Of a stretch of 64,000 nucleotides of DNA, positions 25,320-34,358 are shown piece by piece. The notes beneath the pieces were generated by a model. It saw nothing but the letters and a program-made list of their open reading frames with translations. It was not told where the DNA came from and did not search any database. The DNA lies in the NCBI GenBank assembly GCA_937925335.1, contig CALEWY010000056.1:17422-81421 (forward strand). Reading direction: 5' to 3'. Made by a program: the position numbers and the translations under genes. How positions within the stretch are numbered: position 1 is the stretch's first letter; the number at the start of each line of letters is the position of its first letter. The DNA comes from an uncultured Acidimicrobiales bacterium. GTDB lineage: Bacteria > Actinomycetota > Acidimicrobiia > Acidimicrobiales > SZUA-35.

Positions 25320-25768
25320 CAGTCCTGCAGTCGGGACTTCACCATGTCGGCAACCATTCGGCCGTCGGCTCGGCCTGCGACTTCGGCGTTGACGGCCTTC
25401 ATCGCCTTGCCCATGTCGGCCTTGCTCTCGAAGCCGTTGTCGCTCAACACCGAGTCGACCAACGCGGCCAACTCGTCGTCGCTCAAACCCTCAGGAAGAT
25501 AGGACTCGAGCACGGCCAACTCGGCCCGTTCATCGGCCGCCTTCTCCGGCCGGTCGCCCGCATCGAACGCCTCGGCGGCTTCGATCCGCCGCTTTGCCTG
25601 CGCCGCGATGACCTTCTCAACACCGGCGTCATCGAGTACCTCGGACGCTTTGCCGGACACTTCGGCCTCTTGCACGGCGGCGATGATCGCTCGAAGTGTC
25701 CGCATCGACACGGCATCACGCGCCTTCATCGCCGTGGTCAGATCCGCTCGAATGGTGTCGATCAACAT
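25319..25768 (-). CDS. GatB/YqeY domain protein
   Basis: A 149-residue helical protein of the YqeY family, related to the tail domain of the GatB amidotransferase subunit: MLIDTIRADLTTAMKARDAVSMRTLRAII at the N-terminus, 'RRIEAAEAF..GDRPEKAADERAELAVLESYLPEGLSDDEL', and the C-terminal 'KADMGKAMKAVNAEVAGRADGRMVADMVKSRL'. It may bind tRNA, but the function of stand-alone YqeY is not settled. Upstream of a GH5 gene with overlapping stop and start codons. Confidence 0.93.
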   Translation of the reverse strand: MLIDTIRADLTTAMKARDAVSMRTLRAIIAAVQEAEVSGKASEVLDDAGVEKVIAAQAKRRIEAAEAFDAGDRPEKAADERAELAVLESYLPEGLSDDELAALVDSVLSDNGFESKADMGKAMKAVNAEVAGRADGRMVADMVKSRLQD

Positions 25769-25899
25769 GGACGAATCATGGCTTGCTCAGACCATCAATG
25801 CGACAACCTTTCGAACCTTCGGTCAGAGATGTGTCAGAAACGGTCGGAAAATTTGAAGAAACCCCTCCACTTCCTAGGAATCGTGCCGATTCTGGAAAG

Positions 25900-26304
25900 G
25901 TGAGCCCAAGCCCGAGCATTGAGATCTTCGACTGGACCATCCCCACACAGCGTGGACTTTGGTACCAGGCCGTCGTTTTCGTGGAACGGGCCATTTTCGT
26001 GACCGCTGAAGTCGACGTGACGACGATCAAATCGATCAAGGGTGTTGTCCCAGGCGGTTCGCGAGCCGTGATGGAGATGATGATGCAGCACGGCCGATTC
26101 AAGCGGCCAACCATCATCAAGGTCGACGAACTCACCGATCTCCGACGAGACGCCGGCAAAGGCAACCTCGACTTCCACACCGCTGAAGGTTCCGTGGTCA
26201 AAGTCCGCGTTCCTGACCGGGAACGCCTGGATTCGCTGGCCAAAGAGGTCGCTCGCAGCTGGAAGTTGCGCACGGCGGCGCTCGCTGCTGACCAGTCCAG
26301 CTGA
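25900..26304 (+). CDS. Hypothetical protein
   Basis: 134 residues from GTG 25900, family not recognised. The sequence (IEIFDWTIPTQRGLWYQAVVFVERAIFVTAEVDVTTIKSIKGVVPGG...VKVRVPDRERLDSLAKEVARSWK) alternates hydrophobic residues as in a small alpha/beta protein. It has no signal peptide or membrane helix. Codon use is normal for the window, and the frame holds across the whole stretch. The GTG directly follows GGAAAG with no spacing, so the start is uncertain. It is 53 bp ahead of the GGDEF-EAL gene on the same strand, so a link to signalling is possible but unproven. Confidence 0.6.
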   Translation: MSPSPSIEIFDWTIPTQRGLWYQAVVFVERAIFVTAEVDVTTIKSIKGVVPGGSRAVMEMMMQHGRFKRPTIIKVDELTDLRRDAGKGNLDFHTAEGSVVKVRVPDRERLDSLAKEVARSWKLRTAALAADQSS

Positions 26305-26357
26305 ACTATCCCAGTCGCGTCGCTCAAGGCGACCGCTTTTTCGGCCGTTTTAGTGCT

Positions 26358-28289
26358 GTGGATAGGAATCGGACGTTTGCTGCGGAAATGTGGGCCATCG
26401 CGGTCCACTCCATTGACGCACCGGCGGTTCTGCGCGCATCCGACGGTTCGGTCATCGAAGCAAACGATGCGGCCATCCACGAGCTTCCCGCTCTCGCCGA
26501 TCTTCAGAAGCATCCGTTCGTCACGCTCGATGAGACGACCGGATGGCGAGTCAGCCCTCTCGGTCACGACGGCGAGTTCACGCTTGCAGTCTGCTCCTTG
26601 CTACGAAGCGCGAGCGACCACGGCGACATTCGCGATCATCTGCTTCGCCAGTTCTTCGGCACCGACGGAATCATGTTCGTCGTGTGCCAGGCCGATGGCA
26701 CGATCATCGAGACCAACGAAGAATGGGTCGCCATCCTCGGCCACACACGAGCCGAGGGCCTCAACTTCTGGGATCTCATCCAGGTTGAGGGATCGGATTC
26801 AGCGGTCGAGATCGGCAAGGAACTGGCCACCCGCAATCGATGTCGGCCAACGCTGCGAATGGTCAGCGCAACGAACGACGCTCACGACACCGAATGGTCG
26901 CTCTCGCGAGACACGGCCAACGGCCTGCTGTTCGGCGTCGGGCGTGATATCACGGCGGAGCGCCGGCTCACCAACGAACTCGAGGTCATGGCCTACACCG
27001 ACGGCCTCACCGGACTCGCCAACCGGGCGCAGCTGATCTCCGTGATCGACCGGCACATCGAGGAAGGCGAGCGTCCAGCCGTGTTGTTCTGTGACCTCGA
27101 CCGATTCAAGATCGTGAACGATTCACTCGGCCACCGAGCGGGTGACCGGGTGCTCGAACTTCTCGGTAACCGCTTTATGGAAATTGGCGAAGCCGCCTCT
27201 CGCACGAACGATGATCTTCTCGTCGGCCGCCTCGGTGGCGACGAGTTCGTGATCGTTCTCGGCAACGCCACGATGGACTACGCAACCCGCGTCGCGGAGC
27301 AGATGATCGATGCGGTCGCCACGCCGTTCAACATCTTTGGCCGCAACGTTCGGATCGGCATGAGTGTTGGTGTCGCCTTCGCTCGCGAAGGACTCGAGCA
27401 CGGAGCGGAGACCTTGCTCGGCGAAGCCGACACGGCTGCGTACTACGCGAAGGACAATCGTCGAGGCGGCTACGTCATGCACGACGAGGCCCTCCAAGGT
27501 CAGCTCGATCGCCGCTTCAACGTCGAAGCCGGCCTCATCCGAGCCCTCGAATCAAAGTCGTTCGAGGTGCATTACCAGCCGCTGATCTCATTGCCGGACG
27601 AAGAGGTCGTTGGTATCGAAGCGCTCGTTCGCTGGCGAGACGACGATGGCTACCTGCACCCTCCCGCCGACTTCATCGAAATCGCCGAGGATGCCGGACT
27701 GATCGGCGACATTGGCGACCACGTCTTGTGTGTTGCTGCCGAAGCAACACAGCGGCTGCGCGAAGGCGGGTCGAACATCCGCATCTCCGTCAACGCCACG
27801 GCCAGCCAGATCTCCACGCCGAACTTCGTTCACACCATCGAACGAGTTCTGGCCGAATCAGGACTCGCTCCACAGGCCCTCACCATCGAGTTGACCGAGT
27901 CAGCCATGCTCAGCGACATGTCCAGCACCGTCCCCGTGATCGAGGCGGTTCGTGAGCTCGGCGTCCGCATCGCAATCGACGACTTCGGCACCGGCTACTC
28001 GAGCCTCTCCTATCTCCAAGAGCTACCGATCGACATCGTGAAGATCGACCGGTCGTTCGTGAACCGGATGGCGACCGATCACGTCGCATACAGCGTGGTC
28101 TCAGCCGTCGTCGCCCTGGCACAAGCCCTCGAACTCGAGGTGGTCGTCGAAGGCATCGAGACCACCGAACAAGCGACGATCGCTGCCGAACTCGGCTGTG
28201 ACGTGATGCAGGGCTTCCTCTACAACGAGCCGCTCACGATCGATCAGCTATCCGTCGCCCTCACGAAACCACACGTCCGGGTCCTGTAG
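26358..28289 (+). CDS. PAS-GGDEF-EAL protein (cyclic-di-GMP synthesis/degradation)
   Basis: A 643-residue cytoplasmic signalling protein. Residues about 15-205 contain PAS-like sensing folds (FFGTDGIMFVVCQADGTIIETNEEWVAILG). The GGDEF diguanylate cyclase domain has an intact GGDEF at 293-297. The EAL phosphodiesterase domain has EAL at 421-423, plus ELTES, DDFGTGYSS, VKIDRSF and VVEGIET. Both active sites look complete, so the protein could make or break c-di-GMP. In such hybrids one activity usually dominates. No inhibitory RxxD site was recognised. Start GTG 26358 is tentative. ATG 26388 (MWAIAVH) is an alternative. A long hairpin terminator follows. Confidence 0.93.
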   Translation: MDRNRTFAAEMWAIAVHSIDAPAVLRASDGSVIEANDAAIHELPALADLQKHPFVTLDETTGWRVSPLGHDGEFTLAVCSLLRSASDHGDIRDHLLRQFFGTDGIMFVVCQADGTIIETNEEWVAILGHTRAEGLNFWDLIQVEGSDSAVEIGKELATRNRCRPTLRMVSATNDAHDTEWSLSRDTANGLLFGVGRDITAERRLTNELEVMAYTDGLTGLANRAQLISVIDRHIEEGERPAVLFCDLDRFKIVNDSLGHRAGDRVLELLGNRFMEIGEAASRTNDDLLVGRLGGDEFVIVLGNATMDYATRVAEQMIDAVATPFNIFGRNVRIGMSVGVAFAREGLEHGAETLLGEADTAAYYAKDNRRGGYVMHDEALQGQLDRRFNVEAGLIRALESKSFEVHYQPLISLPDEEVVGIEALVRWRDDDGYLHPPADFIEIAEDAGLIGDIGDHVLCVAAEATQRLREGGSNIRISVNATASQISTPNFVHTIERVLAESGLAPQALTIELTESAMLSDMSSTVPVIEAVRELGVRIAIDDFGTGYSSLSYLQELPIDIVKIDRSFVNRMATDHVAYSVVSAVVALAQALELEVVVEGIETTEQATIAAELGCDVMQGFLYNEPLTIDQLSVALTKPHVRVL

Positions 28290-28358
28290 CTCACCCGCAC
28301 GAGCAGGGTTCGTCCACGAACGCTTGCTCGCCCTCCCTTCAACCGCTGCCCCAGACGC

Positions 28359-28424
28359 GACAAAGGCCAGGGCATGCACCGATCGACGTTCGTCACGTCG
28401 ACGGGTGGGGCCCTGGCCTTTGTC
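28359..28424. terminator. Bidirectional terminator hairpin between convergent genes
   Basis: A perfect 15-bp stem (GACAAAGGCCAGGGC at 28359-28373 with its complement at 28410-28424) encloses an inner hairpin (CGACGT/ACGTCG). It lies between the convergent GGDEF-EAL and GTPase genes. No strong T-run follows on either side. Confidence 0.7.
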
Positions 28425-28454
28425 CCGGAGGTTGTGCTTGGTGAGGGTGCCCGA

Positions 28455-29030
28455 TCAGCCGGGCTGGCCTGCCTCAGCGAGCATCTTGTTCATGATCACT
28501 TCGAAGAGTGAGATCAAGCTGGTCTTGACCGACTCCCGATCTCGAGCGTCACACGTGACGAGGAGGACATCTTCTCCAACCTGCAAGGCGGATCGAACAT
28601 CTTCGAGTGAGTGCGAGGACGACCCGTCGAACTCATTGACAGCGACGATGAAAGGGATGCCCTTCGACTCGAAGTAGTCAACGGCGTAGAAGCAGTCGGC
28701 GAGTCGGCGAGAGTCGACCAACACGACGGCACCGAGGGCGCCGGCGATGAGGTCGTCCCACATGAAGCCGAACCGATCCTGGCCGGGTGTGCCGAACAGG
28801 TAGAGAACGAGTTCGTTATCGATCGTGATTCGACCGAAGTCCATGGCGACCGTGGTGGTCGTCTTGGTCGACACCTTGGAGATGTCGTCGATGCCGATCG
28901 AGGCGCTCGTCATCGAGGCCTCGGTCCGCAGTGGGTCGATTTCCGAGACCGAGCCAACGAACGTCGTCTTACCGACGCCGAAGCCGCCTGCGACGACGAA
29001 CTTGGCTGATACGGGATTCTTAGATGACAT
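28455..29030 (-). CDS. Conservon GTP-binding protein (CvnD-like small GTPase)
   Basis: A 191-residue Ras-like GTPase, last gene of the conservon. Walker A/G1 is GGFGVGKTTF (about 15-24), G3 is LYLFGTPGQDRFGFMW (about 77-92), and G4 is NEFD in place of NKxD. The Gln after the DxxG-like 'TPGQ' is present. In Streptomyces conservons this GTPase works with the kinase-like CvnA, roadblock CvnB and DUF742 CvnC at the membrane, like a simplified G-protein complex. It starts 3 bp after the DUF742 stop. The family also resembles bacterial MglA-type switches. Confidence 0.92.
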   Translation of the reverse strand: MSSKNPVSAKFVVAGGFGVGKTTFVGSVSEIDPLRTEASMTSASIGIDDISKVSTKTTTTVAMDFGRITIDNELVLYLFGTPGQDRFGFMWDDLIAGALGAVVLVDSRRLADCFYAVDYFESKGIPFIVAVNEFDGSSSHSLEDVRSALQVGEDVLLVTCDARDRESVKTSLISLFEVIMNKMLAEAGQPG

Positions 29031-29033
29031 GGC

Positions 29034-29399
29034 TCAAAGCCTCCGGACACCGGCGATGAGCCGGGAAATAAGTTGAACGTCGTCCGAGGAGTGACCCTCG
29101 ATCGTTCGGTGGGCACGGAGGTGCCCGCTTTCGATGAGGTCCCCAACAACAACTTTCACGACACCTGAGGGGATGGACAGGTGGGCAGAGATCTCAGCGA
29201 TCGAAATCGGTGACTGGCAGAGATCGTGTACACGAGCGGCCTCGAAACGAAGCTGCTTGCCGAGGGCTGTCATCGAAGACTGTACGAGAGTCTCGAGTTT
29301 CAGACCGTCGACGGACGTCGTGGTGCGTCCTGCGGTCACGAGGAATGGACGAATGAAGTCGTCCTCCTCGATCACGATGTCGTCGTCGTCATAAGACAT
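29034..29399 (-). CDS. DUF742 protein (CvnC-like) of the conservon
   Basis: A 121-residue DUF742 protein. After an acidic start (MSYDDDDIVIEEDDF) the typical 'IRPFLVTAGRTT' motif is seen. A winged-helix-like region follows (LCQSPISIAEISAHLSIPSGVVKVVVGDLIESGHLRAH). Despite the HTH-like fold, the family is linked to protein contacts in the conservon complex rather than proven DNA binding. It lies between the roadblock gene (52 bp upstream) and the GTPase gene (3 bp downstream). Confidence 0.92.
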   Translation of the reverse strand: MSYDDDDIVIEEDDFIRPFLVTAGRTTTSVDGLKLETLVQSSMTALGKQLRFEAARVHDLCQSPISIAEISAHLSIPSGVVKVVVGDLIESGHLRAHRTIEGHSSDDVQLISRLIAGVRRL

Positions 29400-29450
29400 A
29401 GGTCATACCTGTGGGAACGCCCCGCCGGATTGCCCGGCGAAACCAGCGGA

Positions 29451-29867
29451 TCAGATGCTCAGCGTGTTTTTGAGTTCGCTGATGAGGTCAGGAGAGAGAA
29501 CTCGTCCAGCGCGCTCAGCGAACACGGTCATCTCATAAGCGACGAATCCGATATCGGAGTCCTTACGAGCGACCACACCAAGCACCGAACCGTGTGCGAT
29601 GTTGGCGATGAGGAGATAGCTGCGATCCATTTCGATCACGACACGCTGCACCGAGTCTTCGGCGAAGCAGCGAGCGGCACCCAAGGTCAAGCTTGCGAGG
29701 CCCGAGGTGATTGCGCCGAACTGATCGGCGGTCGCAGTCGGCAACCCATCAGAGGCCGCCAACTTGATGCCATCAGCCGAAACGGCGATCGCATCGTCGA
29801 CGCCTGCCGTCTGCGACACGAAGTTGCTCAGCAGGAAGGAGAACTGTTCGGTATCGGTGCGGCTCAT
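29451..29867 (-). CDS. Roadblock/LC7 domain protein (CvnB-like) of the conservon
   Basis: A 138-residue roadblock/LC7 protein (LLSNFVSQTAGVDDAIAVSADGIKLAASDGL..ADQFGAITSGLASLTLGAARCF). MglB-type roadblock proteins regulate or bind small GTPases, so the partner is likely the GTPase at 28455. The ATG overlaps the kinase stop by 4 bases (ATGA at 29864-29867), which shows translational coupling with the kinase. Confidence 0.93.
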   Translation of the reverse strand: MSRTDTEQFSFLLSNFVSQTAGVDDAIAVSADGIKLAASDGLPTATADQFGAITSGLASLTLGAARCFAEDSVQRVVIEMDRSYLLIANIAHGSVLGVVARKDSDIGFVAYEMTVFAERAGRVLSPDLISELKNTLSI

Positions 29868-32455
29868 GAGTCGCCCTTTCCATTGTCATCGGTATCTGTA
29901 TCGGCGACCGCCAGGCCACGGCTGACGCCGCTGCTGAAGGCCGACATGAGTGAAGAGAACTGACCAGCATCGTCGCCGGACTTCTCGTCGGTATTCGTCT
30001 CGTCGGTGCTGGTGTCTTGCACCTGCGCTGCCGCCTGAGATTCGGTGTCATCCTTGCGACGAGCCGGGCTGGGCGGAAGCTGGCCAAGGGACGCACCCTT
30101 TTGGCGAGAAGGAAGTCCACCGGTATCAGCGGCAGCCGGAGCTTCGACCTTGGGCTGACGGGTGGGGAGACCGGCCGGAGCTGCTGGAGCCGTAGTTTCC
30201 TCGGCGACCGGAGTCGGCGGTGTCGGCGGTGTTGGTGCCGACATCGGCGGAGCCGGGGGCTCAGGTGTTGCGTCCTCGAACGCTTCAGAGATGGCATCGC
30301 CGACGACGTCGAGCTCAGGCTCAGCGTCCATGTCGGCGATGGCGTCAGTCGAGTCGAGATCAGCGATCTCAGAGTCAACGTCGACGCCGATCTCGGCAAC
30401 ATCCGAACTATCGAGACTGCTTTCGAGGTTGCCGTCGGCGGCAAGCTCATCGAGCTCGCTGCTGTCAACATCGTCTGCTGCGTCGTGAGCGACCTCGTCG
30501 TGAGATGACCCGCCACGGACAGGCAGTTCAAGGCTCGACTCGAGCGCAAGCGCTTCGAGTTCGGAATCGGGATCGTGCTCGACCTCGAGGGGGCTGGTTG
30601 CCTCTTCGAGTTCGGCGATCGGGCTGAGAGCGGCGTCCGGGGTAGGAGCAACCTCGTCGTCAGCGTGGAGCAGAGTCGAAGGAATCTCGACACGGGCCAT
30701 GATGCCTCGGCCGGGGGCCTCGACGAGACGCACGCTGATGTCATGTCGCTCGGCCAAACGACCAACCACGAACAGGCCAAGGAACTTGGTCGGAGCCTGA
30801 TCGAGTGAAGGCGGGTCGGTGATACGACGGTTGTTCTCCTCAAGGTCGGCAGGCGACATGCCCACGCCCTGGTCGAACACGGTGATGAGGTAGCGACCCT
30901 TGTCGAACTGGCCACTCACGAGGACCGGAGTGCTCGGATCCGAGAAGCGCACGGCGTTCTCGAGAAGCTCGGCCAAGAGGTGGGCGAGGTCGGCCACAAC
31001 CGAACCACGAACTCGGGCGTCAGCCAGAGCGGCGATTTCGATTCGCTCGTAACCCTCGACCTCACCGAAGGCCGCACGGACGGCGTCTTCGATAGCCACT
31101 GGACGAGTCCACTGACGAGGAGTCTGGGCACCAGCAAGAACGAGGAGCGACTCAGCGTTACGACGCATACGAGTCACGATGTTGTCGAGTTCGAAGAGCT
31201 GACGGAGCGTGTCCGGATCCTCTTCGTCGTTCTCCAGCTTGGTCAGCTGACCAAGGATTCGCTGCAAGAGCTGCTGGTTACGACGACCAAGGTTGACGAA
31301 CATGTCGGCAACGTGGCGGCGGCCAAGAGCCTGCTCGGTAGCGAGTTCATAAGCGGTGAGCTGCACTTCGTTGAAGGCGTGCACCAAGTCGCCGATCTCG
31401 TCGGACGAGTCGGTTTCGATCGGCGTCGCCGTCGGGAGCACGTCGTCTCGGTCTGCGTTACGCAGCACCTCGATGAGGTCCGGCAGTTCCTTCGTTGCCA
31501 CGCTGTCGGCTCGGTCGAGGAGCGAGCTCAGCGGGTTGGCAATCGAGCGGTACATCACGAAGACGATGCCGCCGAGGAGCAAGAGGCCGACGAGTCCGAG
31601 GAGGGCGAACAGCGAACGCACGCCGTCAGCTGCTTCACCCTGGCTGTTCACGTTGTCGACCAGGTCGGTGGCTGCTGCGTCGATCACCGGCACCCACTCG
31701 TTGCGGAGTTCGAGCAGTGGAGGAGTGACCTGCTCACGGGTGACGTCGAGACGGTTCGCAAGAAGGCCGTTCGCTGCGATGATTCGCAGATCCTGCAGCT
31801 GGTCCTGGTTCGCCGAGCTGAGTGTGGCGTCGAGCGGCTGGAAGTCCTGGTTGGCGACTGATTCTGTCGTCACGTCACGGAGAGCCTGGACCTCACCGAA
31901 CGCTGCTGCAGCACGAGTCATCGAAGCCGGGTCATCGGCGCTGGCGGCGAAGTAGGCAAGCCATGCTTCGTCCTGCGCCTGGAAGAAAGCGAAGAGGTCG
32001 AGCAGAGCGTTCGCTCGTGCGGTGTCCTCAGGCTCGAGGAACGTACCGTCGATCCGTCGGCCGAAGTCTTCAAGACCGATGATGGCCTGTCGGTAGACGT
32101 TCGAGCCCTGGATGTCGGGAAGCGTTCGGGCGGTGTCGACGAGGCTGCGGGCCTCGGCGAACTGATCCCAAAGATCGCTGGAGCCGATTGCGTTCTCGTC
32201 CGGGGTCAGGATCTCGATGGTGGCGATGTGGATCTCATCATCGATGGCCGCGTCCGGATTGAACACGTGGTTGATGCGTTCGTGTTCGATTGCAAACACG
32301 GCCCGATCGACCAGGTTCCGTTCCAAAGCAAAGGACTCGACGTCCTCGGCTCGTTCAGATCGCACTGATTGCTGACCGAAACCCACCGCAGCAACGCCGG
32401 CGACGGCGAGCAGTGGGACCAGGATCAACACCAGGAGTTTCGTTTTGATTCTCAC
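29864..32455 (-). CDS. Nitrate/nitrite-sensor-type histidine kinase (CvnA-like) of the conservon
   Basis: An 863-residue membrane sensor. TM1 (LLVLILVPLLAVAGVAAVGFG) is at the N-terminus. The extracellular region of about 270 residues resembles the NIT domain. TM2 (LFALLGLVGLLLLGGIVFVMY) leads to a HAMP-like segment, then a helical region (GRRHVADMFVNLGRRNQQLLQRILGQLTKLE) and a HATPase_c domain (LLAELLENAVRFSDPSTPV, FDQGVGMSPADLEENN, FLGLFVVGRLAERH). As in other conservon kinases a clear phospho-accepting His box is not obvious. The C-terminal 220 residues are acidic and Pro-rich, low in complexity, ending near the roadblock overlap. GTG 32455 has GGAGGAG 8 bases upstream, so the longer upstream frame is discarded. 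Confidence 0.9.
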   Translation of the reverse strand: MRIKTKLLVLILVPLLAVAGVAAVGFGQQSVRSERAEDVESFALERNLVDRAVFAIEHERINHVFNPDAAIDDEIHIATIEILTPDENAIGSSDLWDQFAEARSLVDTARTLPDIQGSNVYRQAIIGLEDFGRRIDGTFLEPEDTARANALLDLFAFFQAQDEAWLAYFAASADDPASMTRAAAAFGEVQALRDVTTESVANQDFQPLDATLSSANQDQLQDLRIIAANGLLANRLDVTREQVTPPLLELRNEWVPVIDAAATDLVDNVNSQGEAADGVRSLFALLGLVGLLLLGGIVFVMYRSIANPLSSLLDRADSVATKELPDLIEVLRNADRDDVLPTATPIETDSSDEIGDLVHAFNEVQLTAYELATEQALGRRHVADMFVNLGRRNQQLLQRILGQLTKLENDEEDPDTLRQLFELDNIVTRMRRNAESLLVLAGAQTPRQWTRPVAIEDAVRAAFGEVEGYERIEIAALADARVRGSVVADLAHLLAELLENAVRFSDPSTPVLVSGQFDKGRYLITVFDQGVGMSPADLEENNRRITDPPSLDQAPTKFLGLFVVGRLAERHDISVRLVEAPGRGIMARVEIPSTLLHADDEVAPTPDAALSPIAELEEATSPLEVEHDPDSELEALALESSLELPVRGGSSHDEVAHDAADDVDSSELDELAADGNLESSLDSSDVAEIGVDVDSEIADLDSTDAIADMDAEPELDVVGDAISEAFEDATPEPPAPPMSAPTPPTPPTPVAEETTAPAAPAGLPTRQPKVEAPAAADTGGLPSRQKGASLGQLPPSPARRKDDTESQAAAQVQDTSTDETNTDEKSGDDAGQFSSLMSAFSSGVSRGLAVADTDTDDNGKGDS

Positions 32456-32815
32456 GTTGGGGACTCCTCCAGGAGTTCGCTTCAACAGTGGAGATCGACA
32501 TTTCGGACGCCGAGTTGAGATCTTTCCCAAACTTCGACATGAAGAATTTCGGCGCCTGAGCTGGTCGTTTGCGCCAGGAACGACAGGCTGCCCGCCGAAA
32601 TCAGCCGATTTCTGCCTGCTGAGGAGCGAGAGCGTCGCCATTCATTCGAGAGAGGAGGAACGACCAGCTCACTGCTCGACGGGGCGAGAAGTCACCGAGA
32701 TAGCCCGCTAGCAGCGACAAGCATCGACCCGCTCCGCTCACACCTCGATTGGGGTTTGACCGACCGTGAACAATTCCTTACGCGAACGGGCCTCAATCGA
32801 GGGGATAACGCGCCG
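32456..32815. other. 360-bp divergent region between the conservon and the EAL-like gene
   Basis: It holds the ribosome site of the conservon kinase (GGAGGAG, minus strand, near 32464-32470) and the weaker AGGGG (32800-32804) for the EAL-like gene. Both transcripts must start here. I see no convincing -35/-10 pair, operator or extra gene. Confidence 0.5.
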
Positions 32816-34240
32816 ATGGATAGGTATCGGCACCAACCGCTCGAATCCTCGACTCGAAACTGGCCAAAGATGAACAGTCATCGCATTGATCCCATCCGTC
32901 CGTCCGGAGGCCTTCGCCGCCTCCGAGCCGGACTTCCGATCGACACCGTCAAGGAACAGTCGGTCAACAACTCACCGCGCACGCTCGATCAGTTCGAGTC
33001 AGCGATGACGAGTGCGATCGAAGAGGGCCTGCGCGATGAGCGGACCGTGCTTGTGATGCGAATCAGCATCCGACCTCTCCCCCGCGGCTCCGGCACCAAC
33101 GATCGCAGCGGATTGGCCCCTGAACTCAAGCAGCGTCTGACGCAGGCCGACACCTCGGTCGTCGCCTACCAGACCGGCACCGAGCAGATCCTCGCCTTCG
33201 TCCCGGCACTTCGTCGCCGCTCCGACGGTGATGAGATGGTGCAACTCGTCGTCGATGCTCTTCGACCGGCGCTCGTGTTGAATGGCCTGCCTCACTATCT
33301 CTCTCCCCGAGTCGGCGCCGCCTTGCTCGATCGCGAGAACCCGTCAACCGCTTTGCTCCTCGAGGGAACCGAGCTTGCGCTGGCCGAAACCGACTCCGCC
33401 CATCCCGGGATGATGTTCCATCCGTATCAGCGGGTGCGCCACCAGCGTCACGCCGAGATGGAGAACGATCTCCGATCAGCTGTCTTGAATGCTGAAACCT
33501 CGGTGGCCTTCCAGCCTTCGGTCAGCCTGGAGACAGGCAAGATCGTTGCGCTCGAGGCATTCGCCCGCTGGTCTCGCGATGGCAAGGGCGAAGTCCCAAC
33601 CATCGACTTCATCCGAAGCGCAGAAGAGCTCGGTGTCATTCACCAGCTCGGTCGCCAAGTGCTCGAGAAGGCGCTGTTTACGACGTCTGACTGGGTCGAC
33701 GCTGGGCTTCTCGATGAAGTCACCCTGTGGCTCAACGTGTCGCCGAGCGAAGTGAAACACCCTGACTTCCCCAAGATGGTGAGCGACGCCATCGAGATCA
33801 ACCCGAAGGTTCGAGTCGGCATCGAGCTCACGCCGATGCCGCCGAACGACGATCGCCACATCCCCGACGTGATCCGTGCGCTCGTTTCTCGAGGTGCTCG
33901 CGCTTCGATCGGCGACTTCGGCACCGGCTACATCGATGTGGCACAGCTTCATCAGCTGCCCTTCGACATGGTCACGCTCGATCGTTCGCTCACCCGCCAG
34001 ATCGGGTCGAGCGACCAAGCGGCTGACCTGCTCCAGATCCTGATCGAACTCGCCAACCGTCTCGGTCTTCAGACCACGGCACAGGGCATCGAGAATCCGG
34101 ATCAAATCTCCAAGCTTGCGCTCATGGGCTGCAAGAACGCGCAGGGTTACCTGCTCGCTCGACCGCTCATGACCGAAGAGATGACCGCGCTGCTCAACGA
34201 GCAAAAGGCCTCCGGCCTCAGCCTGTTGCAAAACAGCTGA
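32816..34240 (+). CDS. Degenerate EAL-domain protein (probably a c-di-GMP receptor or inactive)
   Basis: 474 residues from ATG 32816 (AGGGG 11 bases upstream; ATG 32870 and TTG 32756 are alternatives). Residues about 70-215 resemble a worn GGDEF-like fold without the GGDEF motif. The C-terminal EAL fold shows EAF (247-249) for EAL, 'WLNVSPSE', 'IELTPMP' for ELTES, 'GDFGTGY' for DDFGTGY, 'MVTLDRS' for IKIDRS, and 'TAQGIEN' for VAEGIE. The lost Asp, Lys and second Glu are metal and catalytic residues, so phosphodiesterase activity is unlikely. It may bind c-di-GMP or a partner. The gene is divergent from the conservon and close to the active GGDEF-EAL enzyme. Confidence 0.87.
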   Translation: MDRYRHQPLESSTRNWPKMNSHRIDPIRPSGGLRRLRAGLPIDTVKEQSVNNSPRTLDQFESAMTSAIEEGLRDERTVLVMRISIRPLPRGSGTNDRSGLAPELKQRLTQADTSVVAYQTGTEQILAFVPALRRRSDGDEMVQLVVDALRPALVLNGLPHYLSPRVGAALLDRENPSTALLLEGTELALAETDSAHPGMMFHPYQRVRHQRHAEMENDLRSAVLNAETSVAFQPSVSLETGKIVALEAFARWSRDGKGEVPTIDFIRSAEELGVIHQLGRQVLEKALFTTSDWVDAGLLDEVTLWLNVSPSEVKHPDFPKMVSDAIEINPKVRVGIELTPMPPNDDRHIPDVIRALVSRGARASIGDFGTGYIDVAQLHQLPFDMVTLDRSLTRQIGSSDQAADLLQILIELANRLGLQTTAQGIENPDQISKLALMGCKNAQGYLLARPLMTEEMTALLNEQKASGLSLLQNS

Positions 34241-34358
34241 CCAACCCGGACTCAACGGCTCGGCGGGCGTCAGCCGGCGCCCCAATCGACGAGCGTTGGC
34301 GGCTGGGAAAGTTCAGGCGGTTCGAGACGTGACGCCTGAAGTCGGGAACACTGAGCCG

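Noticed and set aside
29773..30915. 380-codon minus-strand frame in another phase
   Set aside because: Out-of-phase shadow of the conservon kinase, rich in Arg, Ser and Pro.
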